Part shown: in pieces, positions 34,101 through 44,327 of the stretch
Layout of the letters: the number at the start of each line of letters is the position of its first letter
Position numbering within the stretch: the first letter of the stretch is position 1
NCBI RefSeq assembly: GCF_026262505.1
Contig: NC_067204.1
Location: 22,785,300 to 22,849,299, forward strand
Reading direction: 5' to 3'
Source: Trichomonas vaginalis G3
Taxonomy: Eukaryota; Parabasalia; Trichomonadida; Trichomonadidae
DNA length: 64,000 bases
Position numbers and translations under genes: made by a program
The notes under the pieces: generated by a model
Databases searched by the model: none
Seen by the model: only the letters and a program-made list of their open reading frames with translations
What the model was told of the DNA's origin: nothing

Positions 34101-34315
34101 TAATTTGAATAGTCTGAGATGTTGATTTCGACGTCCGTGGAATTTTGTGAGTCTACGTAAACTTCGACAGTATAATTTTCAATATATCTCAAGAAAATAT
34201 CACTTAAATCGGCTATTTCATACCCAGATTCGTCTTTACACCTGCTCGTACCTGGCTCGGTTGTCAAGCAGAATTGCGTGGACTTAATGAGTATAAAAAG
34301 ATAAAAGCATAGCAT
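31172..34315 (-). CDS. Large putative surface membrane protein, 1047 aa
   Basis: The N-terminus is a signal peptide (MLCFYLFILIKSTQFCL). About 980 residues of beta-rich ectodomain follow with many N-glycosylation sequons (e.g. NSTDVEINISDYSNYT). One membrane helix lies near residues 1003-1025 (LHIALIIVGSIILSALLGYG) and a tail of about 20 acidic residues ends the protein. The ectodomain is made of irregular strand-turn units with frequent I/L/V-N patterns, suggesting a beta-helix-like fold, but no named family is recognised. Trichomonads carry many such single-pass surface proteins. GC content is higher than in the neighbouring DNA, as expected for a maintained gene. Confidence 0.8.
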   Translation of the reverse strand: MLCFYLFILIKSTQFCLTTEPGTSRCKDESGYEIADLSDIFLRYIENYTVEVYVDSQNSTDVEINISDYSNYTVALYGINSSHIKFKLSNTNKPITFKSLTLNNTVISIESDKSSLLLKSQTISLKNVTFLGDNQLKFECENITTDLNSILNISSIDAKNLFDVTLNDATENSVITVNAKNNAFVRNIVDSLDVKTDINFTKVSKANCYTLQFMNTPKIQFYSEEMSENSNTLSIKFTLNPNFTTPCYFYLSKSTSIYIYGLDISQKPILEKTTPLNKIISNSNLQVNLANCYMHTSIYSSEYMSIVPFTTVQKQQVFLNEIIANSSPIYFEEESNISIGSLKLLNNAKLSSSVTNDVLIYNMTLQGTDYTTPVDNKIHVTIGSTLLIDHINATFNFIAFHEDSIVHIRYYFDQHLLTIKNTPEILPNQPLFITEFIGTKMPTDVEFAPYKGTIHYFVHLPPQLETSLKYSHIDDETGIIGFTKSTDITQAVITTTDSYTLFGFKFMDYPTRVYPHFCYAAPSNAVDQCGEYAFMFPNITGRSMSDYITAYTITVKVSLYESMIPNDVFNFDSARRPRKISVIGCQNETMLTFNMVFTSETHTSVRILDAANVRLNFAAVGITTVNIPKVYLHNVEVVNKAFSMADIDQLVVDIKTLSRLKSEGLTTFYVNIDSTKSIIFTGKDTWNFIDAQGNVNTFKRIELMRPVLAATGRTSLIIKCDNSAFTQLPFTYLSETPASTQSLEVNVTGKWPLIPAIELRTINSIVINTESENIPLKISGSVDVTMNAANFVSKASIPPMSLPDKSDLNFNIAPQSLEVIFSDVSMIGTGNFYVNSLNKLPVIKSFSMGELAQVTLKSVQLQGRLVIPFMARLTLVDTDVSQCNLNLSVKLEEGGSRVVIAANENSSVKSPKSIFVNVTLDQSNYGLITPTYYIKSVTLISSSNKVLKNWMNLSILSTNELDSPATPIAVDLVESESLIIVSFKGFAPDLDSHGLTTLHIALIIVGSIILSALLGYGGMTLYLKLKRQNNLSDDELPNDNGVDLSIL

Positions 34316-35170
34316 TTTCTTGTCACGTTTTATAATGCAAGCTCAATCCAAAATTTCAATCCAAAATTTTGATCGGATTCTCGATCAGATTTTACTGAGC
34401 AATCAATATATAATCTATTCTATATTTATTGAATTGAATTGCTACCGATAGGATTAAGAGAATTATCGGACATAGATTTTGTACATATAATGGTATATGT
34501 TTCTGATTTAATCAGATTTTTTAATTTTCAAATGAACGTAAATTTTCTGAATAAAATTCAATTATATTGCCCAAGGTTAACAACAAAAACTATTATACAA
34601 GTTTTTCCATTGATTGCGATCATTTTCTCTCAATTTGATTTATTCTGAACATTAGATCCGAATTGAATTATCTACATGATCTAACGGCACAGCACAATTT
34701 TTCATAAAAATTAAATTGGATTATGATCGTATTTTTCAAATGTTGAAAAAAAAATATATCCGATTCACAATTAATTCATGTTAAATATTTTACAGTTGCT
34801 TTGGGTAAGCATAGGCTATTCCAAAATACAATGAAATAAAATATCGTTATAAAATTTTTCTATATTAGAATAATGTTCTTTATTCCTGACCCAAACTAGA
34901 AAGAATTCTACACTTGCTTTATTTAGCGTAATGCTCCTGAACAAAATTCGATATTAATTGAATAATAAATTGAATCGTTAAATTAACGAACCAAAAATGA
35001 ATTAGTTAGCTTAAATTACATGTTTTTAATATTGTTCAACGCGTAAAGTTAGAAGAGACAAAAAATATTTCTTCTTTCAAAATTATTTGAAAAAATTAGA
35101 AAAGTTCTACTTAACGTTGTTTTGTAAAATACAATTTTGAGGTTTTCTTGAAAACCTTGATACAAATCAT
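34316..35170. other. AT-rich intergenic stretch
   Basis: About 850 bp upstream of the surface protein gene; no gene or RNA seen. A short ORF at 34439-34648 looks incidental. Confidence 0.55.
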
Positions 35171-35599
35171 TTAAAAAGGAATCGCATCACTACTGTCGCT
35201 GCTTTCGAAGTCTGTATTATTAACCAAATTAATGTATTCATTTTCGTCGTCTGATTCAGTATCTTTGGAAGATTTCCCATCGGCTGTTTTTGGAATTTGC
35301 ATTTTTATTTTTTCTTGTTTTCGTTTTTGAATTTGCTGATAAAACTGATATTTCACAAATGATTGCTGTCGTTGAGCGTATGCGTTTTGGAGAGCTATTA
35401 ATCTTTGAGTGATATCAATTATTCTTTTTTGTTGCTGTTTTTGCTTATTTTCAATCTCTAGGCAAATGTCATTCATCGCATCCCTTATTGGCTTAATTTG
35501 GATTGGGTAGCTTGGTTTCATTATGATTTCAAATTCAACAAAAAATATTAGAAAAAGTGACATTATTTCAAAATCTTGAAATTGCAAAATGTCATTCAT
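35171..35599 (-). CDS. Hypothetical coiled-coil protein, about 142 aa
   Basis: A Gln/Lys-rich coiled coil spans the middle (about residues 45-100, ENKQKQQQKRIIDITQRLI). It is followed by a Lys-rich stretch and an acidic Ser/Asp tail (DTESDDENEY, SSDSSDAIPF) with likely casein kinase 2 sites. The first ATG in frame is at 35599; another at residue 26 (MKPSYP) is also possible. No family is recognised. It lies downstream of the ankyrin gene on the same strand. Confidence 0.5.
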   Translation of the reverse strand: MNDILQFQDFEIMSLFLIFFVEFEIIMKPSYPIQIKPIRDAMNDICLEIENKQKQQQKRIIDITQRLIALQNAYAQRQQSFVKYQFYQQIQKRKQEKIKMQIPKTADGKSSKDTESDDENEYINLVNNTDFESSDSSDAIPF

Positions 35600-36009
35600 T
35601 TCTATCGGCGCACTCCACAAGAAGGTATAAACATTTATTGTGATAACATATTACCAAACATCGGACATTCCAAATAGAACTGATTCACTTCCATGTTCTG
35701 ATATCATAAAATGAGAAAGTCAAACAATTTTATGCTCATCAATTGTATTTCCTCATCAATAATAATATGAACCTATATTGACTCATGCATATAATAAGTA
35801 TATTATTATATTAATGCTGAATGAAAACAAATCTATCTCGATGTGAAATGGAAATTTGGAGAAGAGCTCCTAAACTAAGTTATATTCGCATAACAAGCTG
35901 ATATTAGGTATGAAGCATTTATCAAGCTTATTGATACTAACTATCAAAAATTCAAAATGAGTTAATATATAAAAAGAAGCTATAGTATATTAATTTGTAT
36001 GTTTATATT

Positions 36010-39000
36010 CTATAACAAATATGATATCTTCTGCATATATCTATCAATGGCATTTGCAATATGTGAAATAAGAGGTTCAGTGATTACTTTCCTACCATTA
36101 ATTTTTGCAAGATGAAGAGCGTAATTTCCTATTTTTATATATATCTTTCGCATGCGAAATAAAAATTTCAGATATTTCTTTACAATTATTTTCTGCTGCA
36201 TAATGAAGAGCAGTTTTTCCATCATTATCTTTTTCATTGATATTTGCATCATGTGAAATAAGAAATTCGATTATTTCTTTACAATTATTTACTGCTGCAT
36301 AATGAAGAGAATTTTTTCTATCTTCATCTTTTTCATTGATATTTACACCATGTGAAATAAGAAGTTCGACTATTTCTTTACAATTATTTTCTGCTGCATA
36401 ATGAAGAGCAGTTTTTCTATCTTCATCTTTTTCATTGATATTTACACCATGTGAAATAAGAAATTCGACTATTTCTTTACAATTATTTTCTGCTGCATAA
36501 TGAAGAGAATATTTTCCATCATTATCTTTTTCATTGATATTTACACCATGTGAAATAAGAAGTTCAGATATTTCTTTACAATTATTTTCTGCTGCATAAT
36601 GAAGAGCAGTTTTTCTATCTTCATCTTTTTCATTGATATTTACACCATGTGAAATAAGAAGTTCAGATATTTCTTTACAATTATTTTCTGCTGCATAATG
36701 AAGAGCAGTTTTTCTATCTTCATCTTTTTCATTGATATTTACACCATGTGAAATAAGAAATTCGACTATTTCTTTACAATTATTTTCTGCTGCATAATGA
36801 AGAGAATATTTTCCATCATTATCTTTTTCATTGATATTTGCACCATGTGAAATAAGAAGTTCAGATATTTCTTTACAATTATTTTCTGCTGCATAATGAA
36901 GAGAATTTTTTCCATCTTCATCTTTTTCATTGATATTTACACCATGTGAAATAAGAAGTTCAGATATTTCTTTACAATTATTTTCTGCTGCATAATGAAG
37001 AGAATTTTTTTCCATCATTATCTTTTTCATTGATATTTGCATCATGTGAAATAAGAAGTTCAGATATTTCTTTACAATTATTTTCTGCTGCATAATGAAG
37101 AGAATATTTTCCATCATTATCTTTTTCATTGATATTTGCACCATGTGAAATAAGAAGTTCAGATATTTCTTTACAATTATTTTCTGCTGCATAATGAAGA
37201 GAATTTTTTCCATCTTCATCTTTTTCATTGATATTTACACCATGTGAAATAAGAAATTCGACTATTTCTTTACAATTATTTTCTGCTGCATAATGAAGAG
37301 AATTTTTTTCCATCATTATCTTTTTCATTGATATTTGCATCATGTGAAATAAGAAGTTCAGATATTTCTTTACAATTATTTTCTGCTGCATAATGAAGAG
37401 AATTTTTTCTATCTTCATCTTTTTCATTGATATTTACACCATGTGAAATAAGAAGTTCGACTATTTCTTTACAATTATTTTCTGCTGCATAATGAAGAGC
37501 AGTCTTTCCAAATGTATCTTTTTCATTGATATTTGCACCATGTGAAATAAGAAGTTCAGATATTTCTTTACAATTATTTTCTGCTGCATAATGAAGAGAA
37601 TTTTTTCTATCTTCATCTTTTTCATTGATATTTACACCATGTGAAATAAGAAGTTCAGATATTTCTTTACAATTATATTCTGCTGCATAATGAAGAGCAG
37701 TTTTTCTATCTTCATCTTTTTCATTGATATTTACACCATGTGAAATAAGAAGTTCAGATATTTCTTTACAATTATTTTCTGCTGCATAATGAAGAGCAGT
37801 TTTTCTATCTTCATCTTTTTCATTGATATTTACACCATGTGAAATAAGAAGTTCAGATATTTCTTTACAATTATTTTCTGCTGCATAATGAAGAGAATTT
37901 TTTTCCATCATTATCTTTTTCATTGATATTTGCATCATGTGAAATAAGAAATTCGATTATTTCTTTACAATTATTTACTGCTGCATAATGAAGAGAATTT
38001 TTTCTATCTTCATCTTTTTCATTGATATTTACACCATGTGAAATAAGAAATTCGGTGGTTTCTTTACTCTTATTGAGTGCTGCATAATGAAGAGCAGTCT
38101 TTCCATATTTATCTTTTTCATTGATATTTGCACCATGTGAAATAAGAAGTTCGGTTATTTCCTTACTATTTTTACATGCTGAGTAATGAAGAGCAGTTTT
38201 CTCATATTTATCTTTTTTATTGATATTTGCACCAAGTGAAATAAGAAATTCGATTATTTCTTTACAATTATTTTCTGCGGCAAAATGAAGAGCGGTTTTT
38301 CCATATTCATCTTTTTCATCTACATTTGCACCATATGAAATAAGAAGTTCGGCTATTTCTTTATTATTTTTATCTGCCGCATAATAAAGAGCAATTTTCC
38401 CATATTTATCTTTTTCATTGACATTTGCACCATATGAAATAAGAAGTTCGGCCATTTCTTTACTATTATTTTCTGCTGCATGATGAAGAGAGGTTTTTCC
38501 ATCTTGGTCTTTTTCATCTACATTTGCACCATATGAAATAAGAAGTTTCGCCATTTCTTTATTATTTTTATCCACTGCATAATGAAGAGCAATTTCCCCA
38601 TATTTATCTTTTTCATTGACATTTGCACCATATGAAAGAAGAAGATACGCAAATTCCTTACTATCCTGTTCTACTGCATAATGAAGAGCAGCGTATCCAT
38701 CATTATCTGTTTCATTGATATTTGCACCATGCGAAAGAAGAAGTCTGGCTATTTCTTTACAATTATTTTCTACTGCATTATGAAGAGAATTTTTCCCTTC
38801 CAAATCTGTTTCATTGATATTTGCACTATGTGAAATAAGAAGTTTGGCAATTTCTTTATTATTGTTTTGTACTGCGTAATGAAGAGCAGTTTTTCCTATT
38901 CCATTTTGTTCTTTGATATTTGCACCATGAGAAAGGAAATATTCGCAAAGAGATGGAATAGCAAATAGTGATGAATAAAGAAAGCATTTGTTAATATTAT

Positions 39001-39829
39001 TAGTTTGATCGAAATAAACTAAAAATGATTCAAGATTATTATATTTTGCACAATATTCTAAATTGATCTTAATATTAAATTCATTCATCAAGAAAGTAAC
39101 AAAATCAATGTTGTGTGAGATAATTGCATATTCTATGCATTTTTCATTTGGTTTTTGATGTTTCAAACATTCACTCATGATCTCTGCATTCCCTCCTAAA
39201 AATGAAAATTCTAAACATTTTTTAGTTATTTTTGAGCTGAATTTCGTTCTTAAGAATTTGAAACAATCAACTGCTCCATGGTAGCAACATAATTCAAGTA
39301 ATGAATATCCTTCGAAAGAAAAAGGATATAAATTGCTTATCAGCTTTTGATTATTATCAAATTCTTCTCTTTCGACGAAAATGATGAATCTTTCTAAGTC
39401 ATTATACATAATTGCTCTGTAAATTGTATTATTTGTCTGAATTGCGAGATTTTTAGTTTTAATTTTTTCGAAATCAGCAAATTTGTCTAATTTAATTCCA
39501 TATCCTTTATAAAACAGGAAGTTTGAAATAGGTTCAACTTTGTTGACCTCGTTGACATGATAATCATTAGATATGAGTTTAGCAAGATATAAATATGACC
39601 TTGTATAGCGATTATTATATGGAATGATGTTTAAAATATCTTCCATTATATTTTTCGGAGAATATCCCTTTGAGCCAATCAATTCTGTTTTGATCATTTC
39701 GTAAATCTTGTTTAATTCTTCTTCTTTTTCCGTTTTCAGCTGATATAATGCAATATATGAATCGATGTAGTATGCATAGATACTTCGAAGTTCAATGTAT
39801 TGATTTGGATCAATGTCTTGATCAGACAT
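36010..39829 (-). pseudogene. Ankyrin-repeat protein gene with recurring frameshift
   Basis: The in-frame start is ATG at 39829 (MSDQDIDPNQYIEL). The first ~290 residues are the non-repeat helical N-terminus typical of trichomonad ankyrin proteins, with degenerate ankyrin units. Regular 33-aa ankyrin repeats follow to about 38040, then an array of near-identical repeats (HYAAENNCKEI, ELLISHGVNINEKD) to the 3' end. The frame changes at three sites where an A6 run is A7 on the coding strand (near 37010, 37310, 37895); three +1 shifts bring the frame back to the original. A fourth shift lies near 36140, beside a TA run, so the last repeat is again out of frame. It could be a pseudogene, or use slippage, or reflect homopolymer sequencing errors. 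Confidence 0.75.
36160..38060. repeat. 99-bp tandem repeat array (ankyrin units)
   Basis: About 19 head-to-tail copies of a 99-bp unit, each encoding one 33-aa ankyrin repeat. Units differ at only a handful of bases, unlike the well-diverged units from 38060 to 38940, so the array expanded or was homogenised recently. Confidence 0.85.
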
Positions 39830-40586
39830 CAAAAATTGTTTTAAAAGTCGTAAATTTTTAAAATTTTTATTCCAACTGTTAACAAAAAATTTGCTGATTT
39901 AAGGTTCATTGTGCATACAACATCAAACATGTATTTTTGAATTCTACAAGAGGTTGATCTATAGATCTATAGTTGTACTTTTATTTAGGAAATTTATTGA
40001 AACATTTCAACATATGTAAATAGAAACATTCACATGGATTGATTAACTTATTTTTATGAAAATAGAAACATTCAAAAGGCTTGGGTATAACTTATAAAAA
40101 GATATATTAATGAATCCGTATCAAAATAAGTAAAAATCCTATTTGTCTAGTTCTATTTATATGGATACAGAGTAATGCTCACAGCATTAGAACTCAACAA
40201 TATAAAACCAAAACGTTCAATTTTCTTTTTTGAGAATTTGGGTGTTTATATGAAAAACGTTTAAGAAGAAACTGCCTACAGCAATATGTACACACATAAG
40301 CCGATGAGAATAGAAAATATATTTTTGGATATCTGAAAACATAATTTGTGCACATGATTCCTTAATAAATGCTATGCATTTGAAAAAAATCAGTTGTATT
40401 AATAACATTCTATAGGTTTAATAACAATAAAATTAATAAAAATAATAATAAATTCTATTTGCAAAAATAACTAAAAATATAGAACTGTTCAATAAATTCG
40501 ATTGCTTGTATACATTCAAAATGATTGAATACCATTGAATAAAAAGTTATTTTTTGGAAATCAAACAAAAATCAAACAAATATATG
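39830..40586. other. AT-rich intergenic stretch
   Basis: About 750 bp between two minus-strand genes; no gene, RNA or clear repeat is seen. A short AGATCTATAG palindrome-like motif lies near 39958. Confidence 0.5.
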
Positions 40587-41753
40587 TTAAGGAACGTAAG
40601 CAATGATTGCACGTATTTCTTTCATCATAGGTTCTTCTTCTTTTAATGCAAATTTCTGAGATTTGAAAACTGGACCCAAATCAGACGAAGCAATAGATTC
40701 GTAGACGTCATCTTTATCTGTTGGACTTAAAAGGTTGGTCAGAGTCTGAAATTGTTTGTAATAATATCTTGCTTCCTTATAATCCGGCAAAAGAAGAGCG
40801 TTTAACCATTTTGAAGACACTTCAGCGAGCTTTGTCATGAATCTGATCTCAATTTTCTCTGATGGAATGTTCTTTCTCGCAAAAGCAAGAATATCAACAT
40901 TATCTGACTTTTCCGCGCATTCTCTTAACTCATTTCTTATGAATTCTGCCTTTGACGAGTTTTTATCAAAGTCATGAATGCTTTTTTGAAGGATCTGGAA
41001 CTTTTTTGGATCATTTGGAAGATTATGAATTTGTTTTGTAAAATCAATGTCTGTAAGCATCATTAGCTTAACGCAAGCTTGTAGCTGTGATAGAGAAAGG
41101 TAACGAGAGTAGAATTCTGCTTGTACAATTCGATAAAATCGACGAATTGGAGGAATTAACAATTCAGGAAAGTTTCCATTGCTATCCAGCTCAACCATGC
41201 TTTGGAGACACTTGTATAATGACTCGGCGTTCTCGAAATGTGTAGCATTTTGATTGATTAGGTGAGCAAATGTTGTAAAAAATAAATTAATGGCAGTTTT
41301 TCGCAATCTGAGATAAGATTTGTGATTAAAATCAGGCCATTTGATTCTCCTCAACATTTCAAGTTCCAAATTGAATGCTACCATGAAATCTGGAAGAATT
41401 TGCTCTCTAACAGCGCCATCAGCATCCAATCCGCCTCTAATCTGTATATATGATATAATGTCACCGACCATATCCATGATTCTTATTTCTTCTTGTTGTG
41501 GATCTGAAGTTGTTGGTCTTTGATTTGCAATATCAAGCAGAGTTTTAACGTAATCATCTAATTTCTTATTAATTTGATCAACACTTTGCTGCCATGATGC
41601 TTGCACAATAGAATTTTTAACAATATTAATTATATTTCCGATGGTCTGTGGATTTGTGATGTTTTTATCGAGAACATTTTTCAGTTCTTCGATAACTTCT
41701 TCGGCACTGAATGTGGCATTGAGACATGCCTCATTTATTTCACTCCGCGTCAT
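40587..41753 (-). CDS. Hypothetical helical protein, 388 aa
   Basis: The first in-frame ATG is at 41753 (MTRSEINEACLNATF). The protein is helical throughout, without signal peptide or membrane segment, and soluble in character. Its alternating Leu-rich amphipathic helices would fit an alpha-solenoid or helical-bundle scaffold. No family is recognised. It diverges from the gene at 42246 across about 490 bp. Confidence 0.7.
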   Translation of the reverse strand: MTRSEINEACLNATFSAEEVIEELKNVLDKNITNPQTIGNIINIVKNSIVQASWQQSVDQINKKLDDYVKTLLDIANQRPTTSDPQQEEIRIMDMVGDIISYIQIRGGLDADGAVREQILPDFMVAFNLELEMLRRIKWPDFNHKSYLRLRKTAINLFFTTFAHLINQNATHFENAESLYKCLQSMVELDSNGNFPELLIPPIRRFYRIVQAEFYSRYLSLSQLQACVKLMMLTDIDFTKQIHNLPNDPKKFQILQKSIHDFDKNSSKAEFIRNELRECAEKSDNVDILAFARKNIPSEKIEIRFMTKLAEVSSKWLNALLLPDYKEARYYYKQFQTLTNLLSPTDKDDVYESIASSDLGPVFKSQKFALKEEEPMMKEIRAIIAYVP

Positions 41754-42245
41754 TGGAAACAGCGACAATTTTCAAATTTTGAAAGGTCATGCAAAAAAAA
41801 TAAATTGCAATTGACATAAAAATAACATCGTCATTGCAATAGCAATAAATATTATATGCAAAAATCTCCATAATTCTATCAATATTTTTTTTTGAAAAGA
41901 TGTTGAAAACCAGAACATGAAATAATTATATTTAAACTCAGGAACATCAACGAGGATGAGTTCCTAGTGCAATCCACGGGCTACCGAGAATGTAAGTCAA
42001 ATGTAAAGTTTTCATTCGCAACGTTAAATACTCATCTCGGATTTTTATCGTGCTTTTACCAAGAAAGCAGATATCCTATTCATGGGTTAACTGAATACCG
42101 AGTTTCACAATTGAATGTAAATTTCAATGTAAAATATTTGAAATCTCGTTATTTCGAAATAATTGTAAAATATAAAGAATTTTATGCTGATTAAACAAGA
42201 TATCTATCCTTCAGAATTAATTGTGAAGGAATAATAATTTTCAGA

Positions 42246-43568
42246 ATGGACAACTTCTCTGACAAGCTCAGCACCGCACTGAAGAATCCAGATCATGAAA
42301 CAGATGAAATTTTAAATCTAGCATCTTTGCATCCACAAGTTGCTGCAATTGATTCGAACTTTATTCAATTCGTCTTAGAAAATATGGACGAAATTTTTCA
42401 GTTAGCCTTAGGATTAGCAGGAGAAGATAACCCTGGACTTCAGCGAAATGCGTTTGCAATCCTCACTATCAAAGTATCTAGTTATATTTCATTATTGATT
42501 TCGAGTGATCAATTCTTGGAAAACTTAAATGAGACGATCGAAAGCATAGGAATTTTAGAACCTCCGAATCTCAAGCTTTGGGTTCGTATGATGAATACCC
42601 TCCTTGATCTTACCGGATTTGCCATTCTGTTAAATCTGCCAGGCCGAAAGAAGCTTTTCAGACGTTTGCTACCACATGTCGGAAAAGTCGGAATCTATGA
42701 ATTTCTTTTCAGAATTTGCGATGATGGCCATGAAGCTTCGCATCAATTTCTTGAAAAAACACATTCGGTTACAAGTATCTACAACTGTCTCGGCAACGGC
42801 TATGACTTGCAAATTGTCAAGTTATTATGTGCCTGCTGCTATTCAGATACCTCAGGCAAGTTAATTCTGAGTTTATCAAGACCAGAAAGAACAGCTAAGA
42901 TATTTAGCTTTGCAGTTTCCGATAATATTCTTTTAAGCAATGCGGCAATGCAATTACTCTTCGAAATGTCCAGCCATTGCGATGAAGATGACGAAGATGA
43001 CGAAGATAGTTTATTCCAAAGAGTATTCATGAAAATTGTGGAGCGCATAGATGAATTAATAGAATTTATCTGCAAGCCACCATTTACATCTGCTAAATTC
43101 AGAGCAATTGACTTAATTATCGGAATGATCTCAACAGAACATGCCGATTTCGACAAAATATTGAAAGTTCTCAAATGGGTATGGGACCAAACATTCGCAA
43201 ATCCTCTTTTAAGCCAGATACATTGTGCAATGCTTCGAATTTGCAAAGCAATCTTCGATTCCGAAGAGTTACCTGAAGAATTCGTCACACAATGCCAATT
43301 CAGAGAGCGAATTATCGAATATAGCAACAAGAAATGTACGTTTTCGGGACATCTTTACGAGATTGCCAGAATGATTCACGAAATTGAAGATTTTGATAAA
43401 CAATCCCAGGCATGGAAAGACTACATTAACGGTCCTTACGCTAAAATACGCAGTATCCGAGAAAACGGCTACGGAGGACCTGTTCCAGAAAGACACAAGA
43501 TTTCCATCAGTGACTATAAGGTCGATGGAATACTGGAACAAACAATTCAGCAACCAACTAATTGCTAA
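42246..43568 (+). CDS. SAPS-like / armadillo-type protein, 440 aa
   Basis: It is an all-helical protein with alpha-solenoid character. The C-terminal part (about residues 350-400) reads CTFSGHLYEIARMIHEIE followed by WKDYINGPYAK. This resembles the 'GH-L-x-R-IA' and 'W-x-x-F' motifs of SAPS proteins, the regulatory subunits of PP6/Sit4 phosphatases. An acidic run (EDDEDDED, near 245) sits mid-protein. If the call is right, it would target a PP6-type phosphatase. Similarity is by eye, so a generic ARM-repeat protein remains possible. Confidence 0.5.
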   Translation: MDNFSDKLSTALKNPDHETDEILNLASLHPQVAAIDSNFIQFVLENMDEIFQLALGLAGEDNPGLQRNAFAILTIKVSSYISLLISSDQFLENLNETIESIGILEPPNLKLWVRMMNTLLDLTGFAILLNLPGRKKLFRRLLPHVGKVGIYEFLFRICDDGHEASHQFLEKTHSVTSIYNCLGNGYDLQIVKLLCACCYSDTSGKLILSLSRPERTAKIFSFAVSDNILLSNAAMQLLFEMSSHCDEDDEDDEDSLFQRVFMKIVERIDELIEFICKPPFTSAKFRAIDLIIGMISTEHADFDKILKVLKWVWDQTFANPLLSQIHCAMLRICKAIFDSEELPEEFVTQCQFRERIIEYSNKKCTFSGHLYEIARMIHEIEDFDKQSQAWKDYINGPYAKIRSIRENGYGGPVPERHKISISDYKVDGILEQTIQQPTNC

Positions 43569-44327
43569 CCCAATAATATATTTAATATATATATTGTATG
43601 TTAAATTAAATGTATAATCTCTCAATATTTATTAGGAAACTCTCAAATATGATATTTTTTTTTCAAATACAGATTAAGGGTGCATTAACGCTCATCTGAC
43701 TTTCATTCAAAATTCTGAAAACTGGAGTCATATTGAAATCAGAAATATCCAAAGATTATATGAGATACTGTGCACTAATTGAAGAGGTCATTTTAATTCA
43801 TAATTCATTGCAATAATTTCCTCAAATCTTAGTAACTTTTTCTATATTCAAGCGATTTGAATATGTATCATAAGGTGCGTAGAATACCAAAATTACGTGA
43901 AATTCTGTCGTTGCATTTTGGAGATGCAAAATTTTGATTTTTAATGTGTGGTTTTAGTATGTGTAATCTTGTTCTTATCTCAACGCGATGGTACCGCTGC
44001 AATATGATTTAAATTAACAAAGTTGTACTTAAATTGAATAATGCGGGAGAATAACTGACAATGCAAATAATTATATACTACAGAGTAGTTGTCAATTGGA
44101 GTAATAAATCATTCTGCGTCAATCATTTCTTTCGTTTCTGGCATGACGAGCAGAAAGGAAGCGATCAGTAACCCTAGGAAAAAATAAGAGGAGCGTCACT
44201 TTTCATGCATTTTCTCTATCTTTATGCATGCCAAGAAGCATCTAACATTTTTATATTTTAGATCCTGATCAATAAGATTTTTTTCCGAAATTTTTTTTTT
44301 GAAAATTTTTCATTATAGCTTAGAAGA
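43569..44327. other. Intergenic stretch
   Basis: About 760 bp with no gene seen. TTAAGGGTGCATTAACGC near 43675 begins like a TTAA-bounded transposon end, but no partner end was found. A GTCACTTTTCATG motif near 44198 resembles the initiator. Confidence 0.45.

Noticed and set aside
36160-38060. CRISPR-like regular repeats
   Set aside because: The 99-bp units are contiguous and encode ankyrin repeats; there are no unique spacers.
41967-42194. 75-aa ORF between divergent host genes
   Set aside because: No protein-like composition, no initiator before it, and it lies in the promoter region of the 42246 gene.
42839-43330. Minus-strand 163-aa ORF
   Set aside because: It lies wholly inside the well-supported plus-strand 440-aa gene and has biased Ser runs opposite the acidic stretch.
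43674-44230. Remnant of a TTAA-type MITE
   Set aside because: One end looks plausible (TTAAGGGTGC) but no matching second end was found.
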